DNA of 64,000 nt from an uncultured Eubacteriales bacterium (GCA_902491535.1 CABUHS010000010.1:11003-75002); one strand, 5' to 3'. Positions 37,651 through 47,570 are shown, counted from the stretch's first letter. The notes: a model not told the origin generated them from the letters alone. A program made the numbers and translations.

Positions 37651-38002
37651 GTTATCACCGTAAATTAGTTTTATGGCACAGAAATTTGCCGGATTTCAAT
37701 CTGTGTTTTAAACATTATAATATACAAATATGAAAAAAATTATCATACCATAATATATCATTCCACAAAGACTGTAAATTGCTATTTTATTAAAAGTATC
37801 CTCTTGATCGTATCCATAGTATTATTTCACATTGAGTAGAGCAAATACATTTAATTAAATGTGTGATAATATTTTAAGTGGTAAATTGTAATGGTTCTAA
37901 GTCCTCCGTCGAAAACGTAAAAACATCTTTTCTATTGTTCTTAGACATGATACAAAATTATATCATAATTTCTCCTGCAATTCAACGCTTTGCGGAGTAA
38001 AG

Positions 38003-39559
38003 TTAACTCTTTTCTTCTCTATTTTCTCCGGAAATGACAATTTGAGAGAAAAGAGAAAATACAAAAAAAGAGACGACAACTTTCTGTCGAAAATTGCCGT
38101 TTACTGGTGCGCTTGAGCATTCTATAATCGAACCGTTTACTTCATCCAGTGTAACGGTAGTATTTGCTTCGTTGTAGTTAAAGGTCAAAACTAGCTTATC
38201 GTCATATACATACACTGCATTCACAAAGCTGTCAATAAGTCTTTCCTTGTGTTCTTTCTTTGTTACTTCCATACTGCGAAATCTCTGCAGCCAGAAAATC
38301 AATCCCTCTTTGGTAAGAGGAGGGCGTTTCAGTTCTTCTTTAATAATCTTTAATTCCAATTCTTCCTTAGTGCTCTCAAGCTCGATCATACGCTGCTTTG
38401 TAGTAGCCGTGATGATCCCCCGTTCGATAGCATTCATCAGATTTGCTATCGCTCTTTCAGTTTCGCTCAACTGCTGTTTCAGAAGGATAACAGATGTGTT
38501 TTCGGTGCTGGCTACACGGAGTACGATGTTTGCAATATCTTCAATTACATCGTCCTGCATCAGTACCTCTTTGGTATAGCGAACAACAATATCTTCAATC
38601 CATTCTTTCTTTACGGTCTTCTTATCACAGGTATGCTTGTACTTCACGTTATTGCATTTATAGTACCGATGCACCGTGCCGTTCCTGCCCGTACCGCTTT
38701 CACCTGTCATAAAAACACCACATTTACCACAGAACAATTTGGTTGTCAGCAGATATTCGTCCTCGGCCTTGTGCCTTGCGGCGGCTTTTTTGTTTTTCTG
38801 TAATTGTTCCTGCACCTTGTTGAATAAATCCGTTGGAACGATCTGTGGTATACCGTTTTCGTGAACAATGTCTCTAAACCTATATTCACCGATGTAACGC
38901 CTATTTTTCAGCATATCCGTTACAATATTGATGGATATTTTTGTACCAAGTGATGTTGTTAATCCTTTGGCATTTAACAGGGTTACGATCTCCTTAATGG
39001 TCTTGCCTTTGGCGTACCACTTGAATGCTTCTAATACCCACGGAGCTTTCAGTGGGTCAATCTCAAATAACTGTTCTTTGTTAATAACATATCCGATAGG
39101 AACCGTACCACCGTTGAATTTGCACTTTAAGGCATTTTCCGTAAGACCTCTTGTGACCTTTTCAGCAAGCTCTGCGGAGTAGTATTCCGCCATTCCTTCA
39201 AGCACGGATTCAAGCAGTATGCCCTCTGAACCATCGGATATGTGCTCCGTTGCCGAGACCACTCTGACATTGTTCTTTTTAAGCACATTCTTATAACGAG
39301 CTGAGTCGTAACGATTTCTTGCGAAACGGTCTAACTTCCATACGATGATTACATCAAACTTCTGTTTTGAACTGTCTTTAATCATCTTTTGGAATTGCGG
39401 TCGGTTATCCGTCTTGGCCGACAAGGCTCTGTCAATGTACATATCCAGAATGGTAATGCCTTGCCGTTGGGCAAATGCTGTGCATTCACGCACCTGACCG
39501 TCGATGCTTTCCTCGCGTTGGCTGTCCGAGGAATATCTTGCATAAATCACTGCTGTCAT
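38003..39559 (-). CDS. Large serine recombinase
   Basis: This ~518-residue site-specific recombinase can integrate or excise DNA. I chose the ATG at 39559 (MTAVIYARYSSDSQREESI) because AGGAGG lies upstream; Tyr-Ala-Arg-Tyr-Ser-Ser holds the catalytic serine. VWKLDRFARNRYDSARYK and EGMAEYYSAELAEKVTRGL follow. Then come the recombinase domain (NGGTVPIGYVI), a zinc-ribbon (CGKCGVFMTGESGTGRN...CDKKTV) and a coiled coil. It neighbours a type I restriction system, so it may have mobilised it. Its attachment sites were not identified by eye. Confidence 0.92.
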   Translation of the reverse strand: MTAVIYARYSSDSQREESIDGQVRECTAFAQRQGITILDMYIDRALSAKTDNRPQFQKMIKDSSKQKFDVIIVWKLDRFARNRYDSARYKNVLKKNNVRVVSATEHISDGSEGILLESVLEGMAEYYSAELAEKVTRGLTENALKCKFNGGTVPIGYVINKEQLFEIDPLKAPWVLEAFKWYAKGKTIKEIVTLLNAKGLTTSLGTKISINIVTDMLKNRRYIGEYRFRDIVHENGIPQIVPTDLFNKVQEQLQKNKKAAARHKAEDEYLLTTKLFCGKCGVFMTGESGTGRNGTVHRYYKCNNVKYKHTCDKKTVKKEWIEDIVVRYTKEVLMQDDVIEDIANIVLRVASTENTSVILLKQQLSETERAIANLMNAIERGIITATTKQRMIELESTKEELELKIIKEELKRPPLTKEGLIFWLQRFRSMEVTKKEHKERLIDSFVNAVYVYDDKLVLTFNYNEANTTVTLDEVNGSIIECSSAPVNGNFRQKVVVSFFVFSLFSQIVISGENREEKS

Positions 39560-39793
39560 TCGCGGTTCACCTCCTGCCAATATTCCGTTTTCTTTTGTAC
39601 CATAGTTTTATCACGCCCTTTCAATTTGATTGAATGCAATATTATAAAATTTCCACCTTATCCCAATAAACTCCACCTTTCTGTTTTCAAGAATGCGGAG
39701 TTAATATAAAAAGCAAGGTTTTATTTGGCAAGAAAAAATGCAAATCAATCTAATGTTCTGCTTATCTAAAAGATATTTTGCTTGTTAGAGATA

Positions 39794-42700
39794 TTATCCA
39801 ATGCCGAAAAATCTTTCAAAAAATGCTTGCAATTTTTGGATCACGCTCTGCTTCTTTTCAGCACGGTTTCCACCGCCAAAGCGGGACATCGGCGGCATAA
39901 GCTTATCAATTGCCGTACCGCTTGTCTTTACCGAACCTTCACGGAATGCCACATCAATAAATTTTCGTGTTTCCTCTTCTTTTAGATTTTCTTCTTTAAT
40001 AATAGTAACAAGCTGCCTTTCTTTTTCCTCGGCTACATAGCTGCGCCACTCAATCATTACATCGGAAACCTCGTTAATACCGGCAATGAAGTTCTCGATA
40101 AGCGCCTTTTTGCTGCGCAGTTCAGGACTGGCATCGACAGCCTTGCGGATTGTGATAAGCACTTCCTTATCATCGCAATGGGAATCGTGATACTTCTTGA
40201 CAAGCATCAGGATATAGTCAATATTGATTTCAATTTGCTTTATCAGCTCGATTTCAAAAACAATATCGTCTGTGATGTCCTCTTTTTCTCCTCCGGGCTT
40301 GCGATTCTTCCATTCATCACGGAGATCCTGATATCTGCCGAGATAATCCTGCAAGTCACGCTCGGAAAGAATTTCGTTCCCTGCAAACTCATCGAATGAT
40401 GTCAGCAGATTACGCATACGAAGGATAGCACCGAACAGAACGATAAATTCCTTCTGTTTTTGTTCTCCAATAATGCGCTCATCTGAAAGAGGAAACTTTG
40501 TTGTCAGTTCTTCTATCATATCTGCATAGCCGGGATGATATTTTTCGTCACTATCCTCGTAACCGAAATAATAGTCCCTGTATCCGCGCATCAGCACAAT
40601 GCCGCCCGCTTTTTTGTCACCGAAAAGCGAGATAGCGTCATCAGTACGCTTTTGCAGATTGCGAAAACAAACAATATTACCGAATGTTTTAATAGAATTG
40701 AGAATGCGGTTGGTACGGGAATACGCCTGAATCAATCCGTGCATTTTCAGGTTTTTATCTACCCACAGTGTGTTAAGCGTAGTTGCGTCAAAGCCTGTCA
40801 GGAACATATTGACCACAATGAGCAAATCAAGCTCCTTGTTCTTCATTCGCAGTGACACATCTTTATAGTAGTTTTGGAATTTGTCGCCGTCTGTGGAATA
40901 GTTGGTATGGAACATCTCGTTGTAATCGGCAATAGCTGTGTCAAGAAAATCACGGGAGGTTGCGTCAAGTGAGGAAGTATCTTCGGGATTTTCCTCGTCA
41001 AGAAGTCCGTCTGTTTCCGCTTCGTTTGCTCCGTAACTGTAAATAAGGGCTACCTTTAACCGCCGTTGCGGATTTTCAGCCATCTGACGCTTAAATTCCG
41101 CATAATACAGCTTAGCGGCGTCCACAGACGAAACCGCAAAAATGGAGTTGAAACCGCTGACACGCTGTTTTTGCTTGATTTCCTCAATAGTTGCTTTTCC
41201 GCTTGCAGACGCAACATCAGCTATATTTTGCAAAACATTGAATGTATATGTTTTATCCCTACGGTAAGTTTTTTGATCAAAATGAGTTAGTATGTAATCC
41301 GTCACCAAGCGAATGCGTTCGGGAGATTGAAACGCCTTTTCACGGTTAATATCCCAAACCTCTTTATCATCAATATCAGGCTCTTTATCCATCGTTTTGA
41401 TATAGTCCACACGGAACGGCAGCACGTTTTTATCATTGATAGCATCTACGATAGTATAAGTGTGTAATTGATCGCCGAAAGCCTGCTCTGTTGTGCGAAG
41501 TGTGGGATTTTTGCTTACCCCTGCATTAACTGCAAAGATAGGTGTTCCCGTAAATCCGAATAAGTGATATTTTTTGAAATATTTCGTAATTGCTAAGTGC
41601 ATATCACCGAATTGACTGCGGTGACATTCGTCAAAGATAATGACCACACGCTTATCAAAAACGCTGTGACCTGCGTTCTTTTTGATAAAGGTAGCAAGCT
41701 TTTGAATGGTAGTAATAATAATTTTTGCGTTATCGTCTTCAAGCTGTTTTTTCAGTATCGCAGTAGAGGAATTGCTGTTCGCCGCGCCTTTTTCAAAGCG
41801 GTCATATTCCTTCATCGTCTGATAGTCAAGGTCTTTTCGGTCTACCACAAACAGAACCTTGTCGATATAGTCCAGCTTAGACGCAAGCCGCGCCGTCTTA
41901 AACGAAGTCAGCGTTTTACCGCTGCCTGTTGTATGCCAAATATAACCGCCGCCTGCAACACTGCCGTACTTCTTATAATTGTTTGCAATCTCAATACGGT
42001 TCAAGATACGCTCTGTGGCAACAATTTGATAAGGACGCATAACAAGCAGCATATTTTCTGCCGTAAAGACGCAGTAACGGGTTAATATGTTAAGCACGGT
42101 ATGCTTGCAGAAAAAGGTCTTTGTAAAGTCCACAAGGTCAGGAATAATGCGGTTGTTCGCATCCGCCCAAAAAGAGGTAAATTCAAAGCTGTTGCTGGTT
42201 TTCTCTTTTTTCGCCTTATGAGAATAGGCGTCTTTTATATGATTGAAACGGGTGGTATTGGAATAATATTTTGTGTTCGTGCCGTTAGATACCACAAATA
42301 TCTGCACAAATTCGTACAAACCGCTTGCCGCAGGGAAGCTGTCACGCTGATAACGGTCTATCTGATTGAACGCCTCGCGTATCGGCACACCACGACGCTT
42401 TAACTCAATATGTATAAGCGGCAGCCCATTTACAAGAATTGTCACATCGTAACGGTTATCGTGCGCAGCGCCCTCATCGGCGGAAACGGCATATTGATTG
42501 ATGACTTGCAGCGTATTGTTATGAATATTCTTTTTATCAATCAGCGTGATATTTTTACTTTCTCCGTTATCACGCCTCAGTACCTGCACATGGTCTTCCT
42601 GAATAAGGCGTGTTTTTTCCGCTATGCCGTCTTTGGAATTGGCAAGCACCTCATGAAAAAAGCGATTCCACTCATCATCGGAAAAACGATAATTATTTAG

Positions 42701-42907
42701 CTTTTCAAGCTGTACACGCAAATTATCAATCAAATCCTTTTCTTTATGAAGGGTCAGATATTCATAGCCTAAATCTTTCAGCAGGCGGATAAATTCTTTT
42801 TCAAGCTCCGCTTCGCTTTGATAAGCATCCGAACGTTTTTCCTGCGGCTTGTATTCGGTTACAACAGTGCTTTCGCTGCTTTGGGCAACAATATTGAAAT
42901 ACGGCAT
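39794..42907 (-). CDS. hsdR: Type I restriction enzyme, endonuclease/translocase subunit HsdR
   Basis: This 1037-residue motor subunit cuts unmodified DNA after ATP-driven translocation. It has an N-terminal PD-(D/E)xK-like region (NRYDVTILVNGLPLIHIELKRRG: Asp...Glu-Leu-Lys), Walker A GGGYIWHTTGSGKTLTSF, motif II VVIIFDECHRSQFGD, FGFTGTP (motif III) and LLIVVNMFLTGFDATTLNTLWVDKNL with late helicase motifs including QAYSRTNRI. It is the last gene of the hsd operon, 3 bp after a small membrane protein. It appears intact. Confidence 0.96.
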   Translation of the reverse strand: MPYFNIVAQSSESTVVTEYKPQEKRSDAYQSEAELEKEFIRLLKDLGYEYLTLHKEKDLIDNLRVQLEKLNNYRFSDDEWNRFFHEVLANSKDGIAEKTRLIQEDHVQVLRRDNGESKNITLIDKKNIHNNTLQVINQYAVSADEGAAHDNRYDVTILVNGLPLIHIELKRRGVPIREAFNQIDRYQRDSFPAASGLYEFVQIFVVSNGTNTKYYSNTTRFNHIKDAYSHKAKKEKTSNSFEFTSFWADANNRIIPDLVDFTKTFFCKHTVLNILTRYCVFTAENMLLVMRPYQIVATERILNRIEIANNYKKYGSVAGGGYIWHTTGSGKTLTSFKTARLASKLDYIDKVLFVVDRKDLDYQTMKEYDRFEKGAANSNSSTAILKKQLEDDNAKIIITTIQKLATFIKKNAGHSVFDKRVVIIFDECHRSQFGDMHLAITKYFKKYHLFGFTGTPIFAVNAGVSKNPTLRTTEQAFGDQLHTYTIVDAINDKNVLPFRVDYIKTMDKEPDIDDKEVWDINREKAFQSPERIRLVTDYILTHFDQKTYRRDKTYTFNVLQNIADVASASGKATIEEIKQKQRVSGFNSIFAVSSVDAAKLYYAEFKRQMAENPQRRLKVALIYSYGANEAETDGLLDEENPEDTSSLDATSRDFLDTAIADYNEMFHTNYSTDGDKFQNYYKDVSLRMKNKELDLLIVVNMFLTGFDATTLNTLWVDKNLKMHGLIQAYSRTNRILNSIKTFGNIVCFRNLQKRTDDAISLFGDKKAGGIVLMRGYRDYYFGYEDSDEKYHPGYADMIEELTTKFPLSDERIIGEQKQKEFIVLFGAILRMRNLLTSFDEFAGNEILSERDLQDYLGRYQDLRDEWKNRKPGGEKEDITDDIVFEIELIKQIEINIDYILMLVKKYHDSHCDDKEVLITIRKAVDASPELRSKKALIENFIAGINEVSDVMIEWRSYVAEEKERQLVTIIKEENLKEEETRKFIDVAFREGSVKTSGTAIDKLMPPMSRFGGGNRAEKKQSVIQKLQAFFERFFGIG

Positions 42908-42910
42908 TGA

Positions 42911-43540
42911 TTAAGCCCCCTTTACAATAGCGATAACGGCAATAATAATTGAAACAAGAGAAGCAATAGAAGCAAACAGACCGAAAAGATAATTGCGATT
43001 ATAAAACCTGTCGACCTCTATACTTGCCATTCGGAACAAACGAGACAAAATAAAAGCAATGAAACCATATAAAATTAAAAATATGTTTTGATACCACGGC
43101 AATTGAATCATGTTTATCATTATAAATTGTGTAGGTACAACTGCAATAAATAATATAGAAAGAATCAATAAACACCATTTCATTAGCCGAAAGAATAATG
43201 AAATGAATGATTTTAACAGTGCTAAAGAAGCTCTATCTCCCTTTATATCTTTTTTGGGCAAGAACAATATTTTTATGAATACCTTTATCTCATTAAAAAA
43301 CTTTTTGATTTTGCTCGTATGCTCCTTGTATCCTATTTTATCACGCCATTCTGCAAGAGTAGCTTTGCGTTGCTCTTCCTCTTTTTGCACTTTTATTTCT
43401 TCAGCCTCTACAATAGCGCAAGCAATGATGTGCTGTATTTCTTCCGCACTCATATTTTCCGGCAGATTCATATTGACCGATTGCAAAGGTTTTGAAGCAG
43501 TATTTTGTTTTGCTTTTTTCTTGTTTTTGCCTTTTCCCAT
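42911..43540 (-). CDS. Hypothetical membrane protein between hsdS and hsdR
   Basis: This ~209-residue protein starts at an ATG overlapping the hsdS stop (TGATG). It has a Lys-rich N-terminus (MGKGKNKKKAKQN), a charged helical region (IVEAEEIKVQKEEEQRKATLAEW), and about three hydrophobic segments: LMKWCLLILSILFIAVV, NIFLILYGFIAFIL and LFGLFASIASLVSIIIAVIAI. I do not recognise the family. Its tight place inside the hsd operon suggests an accessory role in defence, which is inference. Confidence 0.75.
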   Translation of the reverse strand: MGKGKNKKKAKQNTASKPLQSVNMNLPENMSAEEIQHIIACAIVEAEEIKVQKEEEQRKATLAEWRDKIGYKEHTSKIKKFFNEIKVFIKILFLPKKDIKGDRASLALLKSFISLFFRLMKWCLLILSILFIAVVPTQFIMINMIQLPWYQNIFLILYGFIAFILSRLFRMASIEVDRFYNRNYLFGLFASIASLVSIIIAVIAIVKGA

Positions 43541-44718
43541 CAACTTGTTTTCTCCTTAAAAGTCAATAGCTTGTTTCTGTAATATTCATATTGTTTTTGC
43601 CTTGCTTCGATTTCGGCGGGTATACCAATTTTGAGATCAGTGCAAATCGCCTCAAAATTATCAAGGACATTAACAAGGCGTTCCTGTACATCTAATGGCG
43701 GAATTGATATAAATATCCTACCTATGTCATCTTTGTTGATTTTTGTTGGAGTTGCATTCCAAAGTATGCGCTTTGCCAGTTCTGATCTGCCGATACCGCT
43801 TTCTAAGTAATGCTTTAAATATTTACTGCTTAAAATACTATGGTTAGGGCGTAACAAAGCAAGCGAAACATAATACGCCAAATCATTGTCATTTTCCACA
43901 ATTGCACATTTACCAATAACACCTGCCGTAATCCTTGTCATAAATAAATCACCAGTATGTGGTTTTATTTTGAACTTTGCAAACGCCTCTGTGGAAATGA
44001 ATTTTTTTGTAGCATAAAGATTGTCTATATCTTCAACACTTACAAAAGGTACGCCGTTTTCAGTATATTCTGGAGTCTGATGCGTTCCGTCATACACCTC
44101 GCATACCGCTCCAAGTGTTACCTTTTCTACAGGCATATTTTGTTCAAGCAATGTATCTCTATAATACTCATACTGTTTTTTTCTTGCCGTAAGCTCTGCC
44201 GTAAGCTCTGCCGTAAGCTCTGTGAAATTGTCCAATATACGGACAATTTCACGCTGTACAGGCAGCGGTGGAACAGGAATTATAAAATCCTCTGTAATTG
44301 ATAAAGATATTTGTGGTAACGATCCCATTCCAGAAGCCGCAGTTCGGAAGTATTCCATATTATTCTTTAATACATAATAAAGATATTTAACCGAGGTTAT
44401 TTCATCGGAAGTATACGCCCACATCTCATTTTTAAAAGTAAAGGATTTATCATAAAACACAGCATCAATCACACCACGAGACTGAACTAAAACTGCAGGA
44501 ACTCTTGTTATATTTGCATTTGAGATATCTTTTTCGACAGCATTAATAACTGTCTTTCCTCCTGCAAACACCCGAATTTCTCCATTAGGATTCTCTATTT
44601 GCTTCATTTTGGCGGCTGTTATGGGTGTACCCTTGAGCCTTTTATACACTTCTTTGATTTTTTTATATTCCACGCCGTTCGGACAAAATTCCTGCAACAA
44701 TTTTTCAAGGTTGCTCAT
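43540..44718 (-). CDS. hsdS: Type I restriction specificity subunit HsdS
   Basis: This ~392-residue protein has two target-recognition domains separated by conserved helical regions, and sets the bipartite DNA target for both HsdM and HsdR. I chose the ATG at 44718 (MSNLEKLLQEFCPNGVEYKKI) with AAGGAG upstream. Repeated halves include PVPPLPVQREIVRILDNFTEL and ISIPPLDVQERLVNVLDNFEAI. The central spacer contains a TAEL tandem repeat (44186-44221). It overlaps the preceding ORF by 14 bp. Confidence 0.95.
   Translation of the reverse strand: MSNLEKLLQEFCPNGVEYKKIKEVYKRLKGTPITAAKMKQIENPNGEIRVFAGGKTVINAVEKDISNANITRVPAVLVQSRGVIDAVFYDKSFTFKNEMWAYTSDEITSVKYLYYVLKNNMEYFRTAASGMGSLPQISLSITEDFIIPVPPLPVQREIVRILDNFTELTAELTAELTARKKQYEYYRDTLLEQNMPVEKVTLGAVCEVYDGTHQTPEYTENGVPFVSVEDIDNLYATKKFISTEAFAKFKIKPHTGDLFMTRITAGVIGKCAIVENDNDLAYYVSLALLRPNHSILSSKYLKHYLESGIGRSELAKRILWNATPTKINKDDIGRIFISIPPLDVQERLVNVLDNFEAICTDLKIGIPAEIEARQKQYEYYRNKLLTFKEKTS
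44186..44221 (-). repeat. Three tandem 12-bp TAEL-coding repeats in hsdS
   Basis: GCCGTAAGCTCT occurs three times in a row (44186, 44198, 44210), giving FTEL-TAEL-TAEL-TARK in the helical spacer of HsdS. In EcoR124-family enzymes, known variation in TAEL copy number changes the spacer length of the recognised DNA site. Confidence 0.93.
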
Positions 44719-45619
44719 GACCTTCTCCTTTTTCAGTAACTTCCGGAATAGTGATGTTATATAACGATTCCATATTACTAACACACATCGGATATATAAT
44801 ATAGTCCCACGGCAACAATTTTATCAGATATGGTATGTTTTCTGTCCGAATGACCTCATACCTCTCTTGATTAATAAAAATCACATACTTTATTTCGTCT
44901 CTGAATTGATAAACATATTCCAAAAAATTTTTATCCCTACTGAGCCGATACTCTTTAAATTCTTCTTGTTCCCGCATATCACCGTGTGACATACCGTCTA
45001 TCCAGTCGTGATAAACATTTTCGCACATTGCAAGAGCAAATTCTGAATATTCGATCATAAATATACCGATTTCTTTTGAACCGGTATATTGTTTGCAACT
45101 CTCCAAATGATGTTTCCAGTTGCTTTTTAATGACTTAACTAAAAACTCATAAGTATGTACTGGATTTGTATGTGCCCACGATTTTGAACGCACCTCATCA
45201 AAGCTCGGAGTTTCATTCCACTCTTGCATAATCTTTTCTGTTTCTGACTCTACTTTTGATATAAATATACTTTCTTCCTTTTTGTGAACAGAGCCTTTTC
45301 TGTTGGTTTGAGACGAGGTTATCTGAAAATGTTCTATAAATCCATTGTCAAAAACAAAATCAGGAAACTTGCTTAAATTAGAATTAGCTTTAGCTATTCG
45401 CAAAATATTTTCAAATTCTTTCCGATCGCGCTCCAAAAGACCGAAATATGATTTACGGCAATCTGAATTAACAAAATAAGTTCTTTCATTTTTGAACTCG
45501 TCATCTGACACATCTAAATAAGTTTTATGTGTAAATGGATTCTTCATAGGTTGACCGTTTTTGCAGAATATTGCTTCTTTAAGAATATTCAGACACTTTA
45601 ATTCTTGATCACCACGCAT
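44705..45619 (-). CDS. Hypothetical protein inside the hsd operon
   Basis: This 304-residue soluble protein lies 3 bp after hsdM and overlaps hsdS by 14 bp. I do not recognise it. A segment KFPDFVFDNGFIEHFQITSS recalls the spacing of a PD-(D/E)xK nuclease strand pair, but the catalytic lysine is not clear. SKEIGIFMIEYSEFALAM is another conserved-looking stretch. Base composition matches its operon neighbours. It could be an accessory or modulating protein for the restriction system. Confidence 0.7.
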   Translation of the reverse strand: MRGDQELKCLNILKEAIFCKNGQPMKNPFTHKTYLDVSDDEFKNERTYFVNSDCRKSYFGLLERDRKEFENILRIAKANSNLSKFPDFVFDNGFIEHFQITSSQTNRKGSVHKKEESIFISKVESETEKIMQEWNETPSFDEVRSKSWAHTNPVHTYEFLVKSLKSNWKHHLESCKQYTGSKEIGIFMIEYSEFALAMCENVYHDWIDGMSHGDMREQEEFKEYRLSRDKNFLEYVYQFRDEIKYVIFINQERYEVIRTENIPYLIKLLPWDYIIYPMCVSNMESLYNITIPEVTEKGEGHEQP

Positions 45620-45622
45620 AAT

Positions 45623-47215
45623 TTACCCCTCAATCTCCTTAATAATCCTATCAATCTCGTCCCGTAACACTTGTTCCCGTGCTACGATTTCAGCAATTTC
45701 CGCATTCAGTTTCACAATATCGATTTTCTCACGGGTATCCTCTGCCTCTACATAGGTGGAAACCGAAAGGTTATAGGCGTTCTGCTCGTTGCCTACCTCA
45801 TCGTTTGGCACAAGACGGCTGAAATACTGCTCGTCCTTTCTTTCCGCGGCGGCAGTAACGATACGCTGAATGTTCGCTTCGGAAAGTCGGTTATTTTTCG
45901 TCACCTTTACAAATTCCCGTGAAGCGTCTATAAACAGAATGGAATTATCCGTTTTGTTCTTTTTCAAAAGCATAATATCAACAGATATGGTGACATTGAG
46001 GAAAAGATTTGACGGCAGTTGAATGATAGCGTCCACATAGTTGTTATCCACAAGGTATTTGCGGATTTTCTGCTCTGCGCCGCCGCGGTACATGATGCCT
46101 GGGAAACAGACGATCGCCGCCGCTCCGTTGTTAGCAAGCCATGAAAGGCTATGCATAATAAACGCCATATCGCCTTTGGACGCAGGCGCAAGCACCCCGG
46201 CGGGAGAAAATCGAATATCGTTTATTAACAGCGAATTTTTATCCCCCTCCCACGGAACAGAGAACGGCGGATTGGAAACGATCAGCTCAAAAGGCTGGTC
46301 GTCCCAGTGCTGTGGGCTGAGCAGCGTATCTTCACGCACAATGCTGAATTTATCGAAATCAATGTTATGTAAAAACATATTGATACGGCAAAGGTTATAG
46401 GTAGTCAGGTCGATCTCCTGCCCGAAAAATCCCTGTTCAATATTTTCTTTACCCAAAACCTTTTCAACCTTCAACAGAAGCGAACCCGAACCGCAGGCAG
46501 GGTCATATACCTTGTTGATTCTTGTCTTTCCGATTGTGCCGAGTCGGGCAAGCAGTTCGGAGACATCCGCAGGAGTAAAATACTGGCCGCCCTTTTTGCC
46601 TGCGTTGGCGGCATACATACCCATCAGATATTCGTATGCGTCGCCGAACAGATCGGGGTTGATACCGTCCGCCTGAAACAACGGCATTTTTTCTACGCCG
46701 TTCAAAAGCTCTGCAAGCACCTTGTTTCTCTTGGCTACTGTTTCTCCGATGGATTTGCTGTTTACATCGAAATCGTCAAACAGTCCGGCAAAATCATTTT
46801 CCGCTTCACCGCTGGCGGCGCTGCTCTCAATATGGTTAAAAACGCGTTCTAAGGTTTCGTTTAGGTTTTCGTCCTTATCCGCACGGGCACGTACATTGCA
46901 GAAAAGCTCGCTCGGCAAGATGAAAAATCCCTTTTCCTGCACCAGTCCCTCGCGGGCAGATTCTGCCTCCTCATCGGACATCTTTGCATAATCAAAATCG
47001 GGGTTGGGTTCTCCTCTTGCAATAGCAGCGGCTCGCTCACCTTTGTTGATATAGGCGGCAAAATTTTCGGAAATATAGCGGTAAAACATTGTACCTAAAA
47101 CATAGGACTTGAAATCCCACTCGGACACATGCCCCGCGTGAACAAGGTCGGTAGCAATTTTATATATCGTGCGGAACAGCTCGTCCCGCTCCTGATCTTT
47201 CTTTATGTCAGCCAT
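45623..47215 (-). CDS. hsdM: Type I restriction modification DNA methyltransferase HsdM
   Basis: This 530-residue N6-adenine methyltransferase protects host DNA. It has an N-terminal helical HsdM_N region (ELFRTIYKIATDLVHAGHVSEWDFKSYVLG), KKGGQYFTPADVSELLARL, the SAM-binding VYDPACGSGSLLLKVEKV and catalytic ELIVSNPPFSVPW (NPPF). Length matches the family (~520). The 5-bp spacing to the upstream regulator puts them in one transcript. Confidence 0.96.
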   Translation of the reverse strand: MADIKKDQERDELFRTIYKIATDLVHAGHVSEWDFKSYVLGTMFYRYISENFAAYINKGERAAAIARGEPNPDFDYAKMSDEEAESAREGLVQEKGFFILPSELFCNVRARADKDENLNETLERVFNHIESSAASGEAENDFAGLFDDFDVNSKSIGETVAKRNKVLAELLNGVEKMPLFQADGINPDLFGDAYEYLMGMYAANAGKKGGQYFTPADVSELLARLGTIGKTRINKVYDPACGSGSLLLKVEKVLGKENIEQGFFGQEIDLTTYNLCRINMFLHNIDFDKFSIVREDTLLSPQHWDDQPFELIVSNPPFSVPWEGDKNSLLINDIRFSPAGVLAPASKGDMAFIMHSLSWLANNGAAAIVCFPGIMYRGGAEQKIRKYLVDNNYVDAIIQLPSNLFLNVTISVDIMLLKKNKTDNSILFIDASREFVKVTKNNRLSEANIQRIVTAAAERKDEQYFSRLVPNDEVGNEQNAYNLSVSTYVEAEDTREKIDIVKLNAEIAEIVAREQVLRDEIDRIIKEIEG

Positions 47216-47220
47216 TGATA

Positions 47221-47442
47221 TTACTCCTTATCTTTAAGCCATTCAGACTCTATTTCTTCAAAAGGGAAACCCCTGCTTTCGCAATAAGCCTTGATTTTCT
47301 TCATAGCCGTAATATTCGGCTTGGTTTTTCCGTTTTCCCAGCGATTTATCGTACCCACAGATACATTCAGCAGTTTAGCAAACTCTTCTTGTGATAGAAG
47401 CGCCCTTTTACGCATATTCCGTATCAACTCACCTAATGACAT
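47221..47442 (-). CDS. Small XRE-family regulator, controller-like, heading the hsd operon
   Basis: This 73-residue protein is almost only a helix-turn-helix: MSLGELIRNMRKRALLSQEEFAKLLNVSVGTINRWENGKTKPNITAMKKI. It sits 5 bp before hsdM behind a promoter flanked by direct repeats AAGGTTGCT. It therefore could autoregulate the restriction operon like the C proteins of type II systems. That role is inference. Confidence 0.85.
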   Translation of the reverse strand: MSLGELIRNMRKRALLSQEEFAKLLNVSVGTINRWENGKTKPNITAMKKIKAYCESRGFPFEEIESEWLKDKE

Positions 47443-47464
47443 TGTTCTGCCGTTCTCCTTTCAA

Positions 47465-47512
47465 AAGGTTGCTACTATTATAACATAAACCTATCATTTT
47501 TTCAAGGTTGCT
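47465..47512 (-). promoter_or_regulatory. hsd operon promoter with flanking direct-repeat operators
   Basis: On the minus strand TTGAAA (47500-47505), a 17-bp spacer and TATAAT (47477-47482). The sequence AAGGTTGCT (plus strand) occurs at 47465-47473 and 47504-47512, bracketing the promoter, and is a candidate binding site for the small XRE protein. Confidence 0.65.
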
Positions 47513-47542
47513 GCTCATTCTTATATTTACTTGCATTTTATC

Positions 47543-47570
47543 GGTACGCCTGCAATATTGTAGGCGTACC
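47543..47570 (+). terminator. Terminator-like hairpin
   Basis: GGTACGCCT and AGGCGTACC form a perfect 9-bp stem followed by TTTTG on the plus strand. No plus-strand gene precedes it here, so it may be a relic. Confidence 0.5.

Noticed and set aside
44186..44221. Short tandem repeats considered as a CRISPR fragment
   Set aside because: They are contiguous 12-bp units inside the hsdS coding frame with no spacers; no CRISPR array or cas gene was seen in the window.
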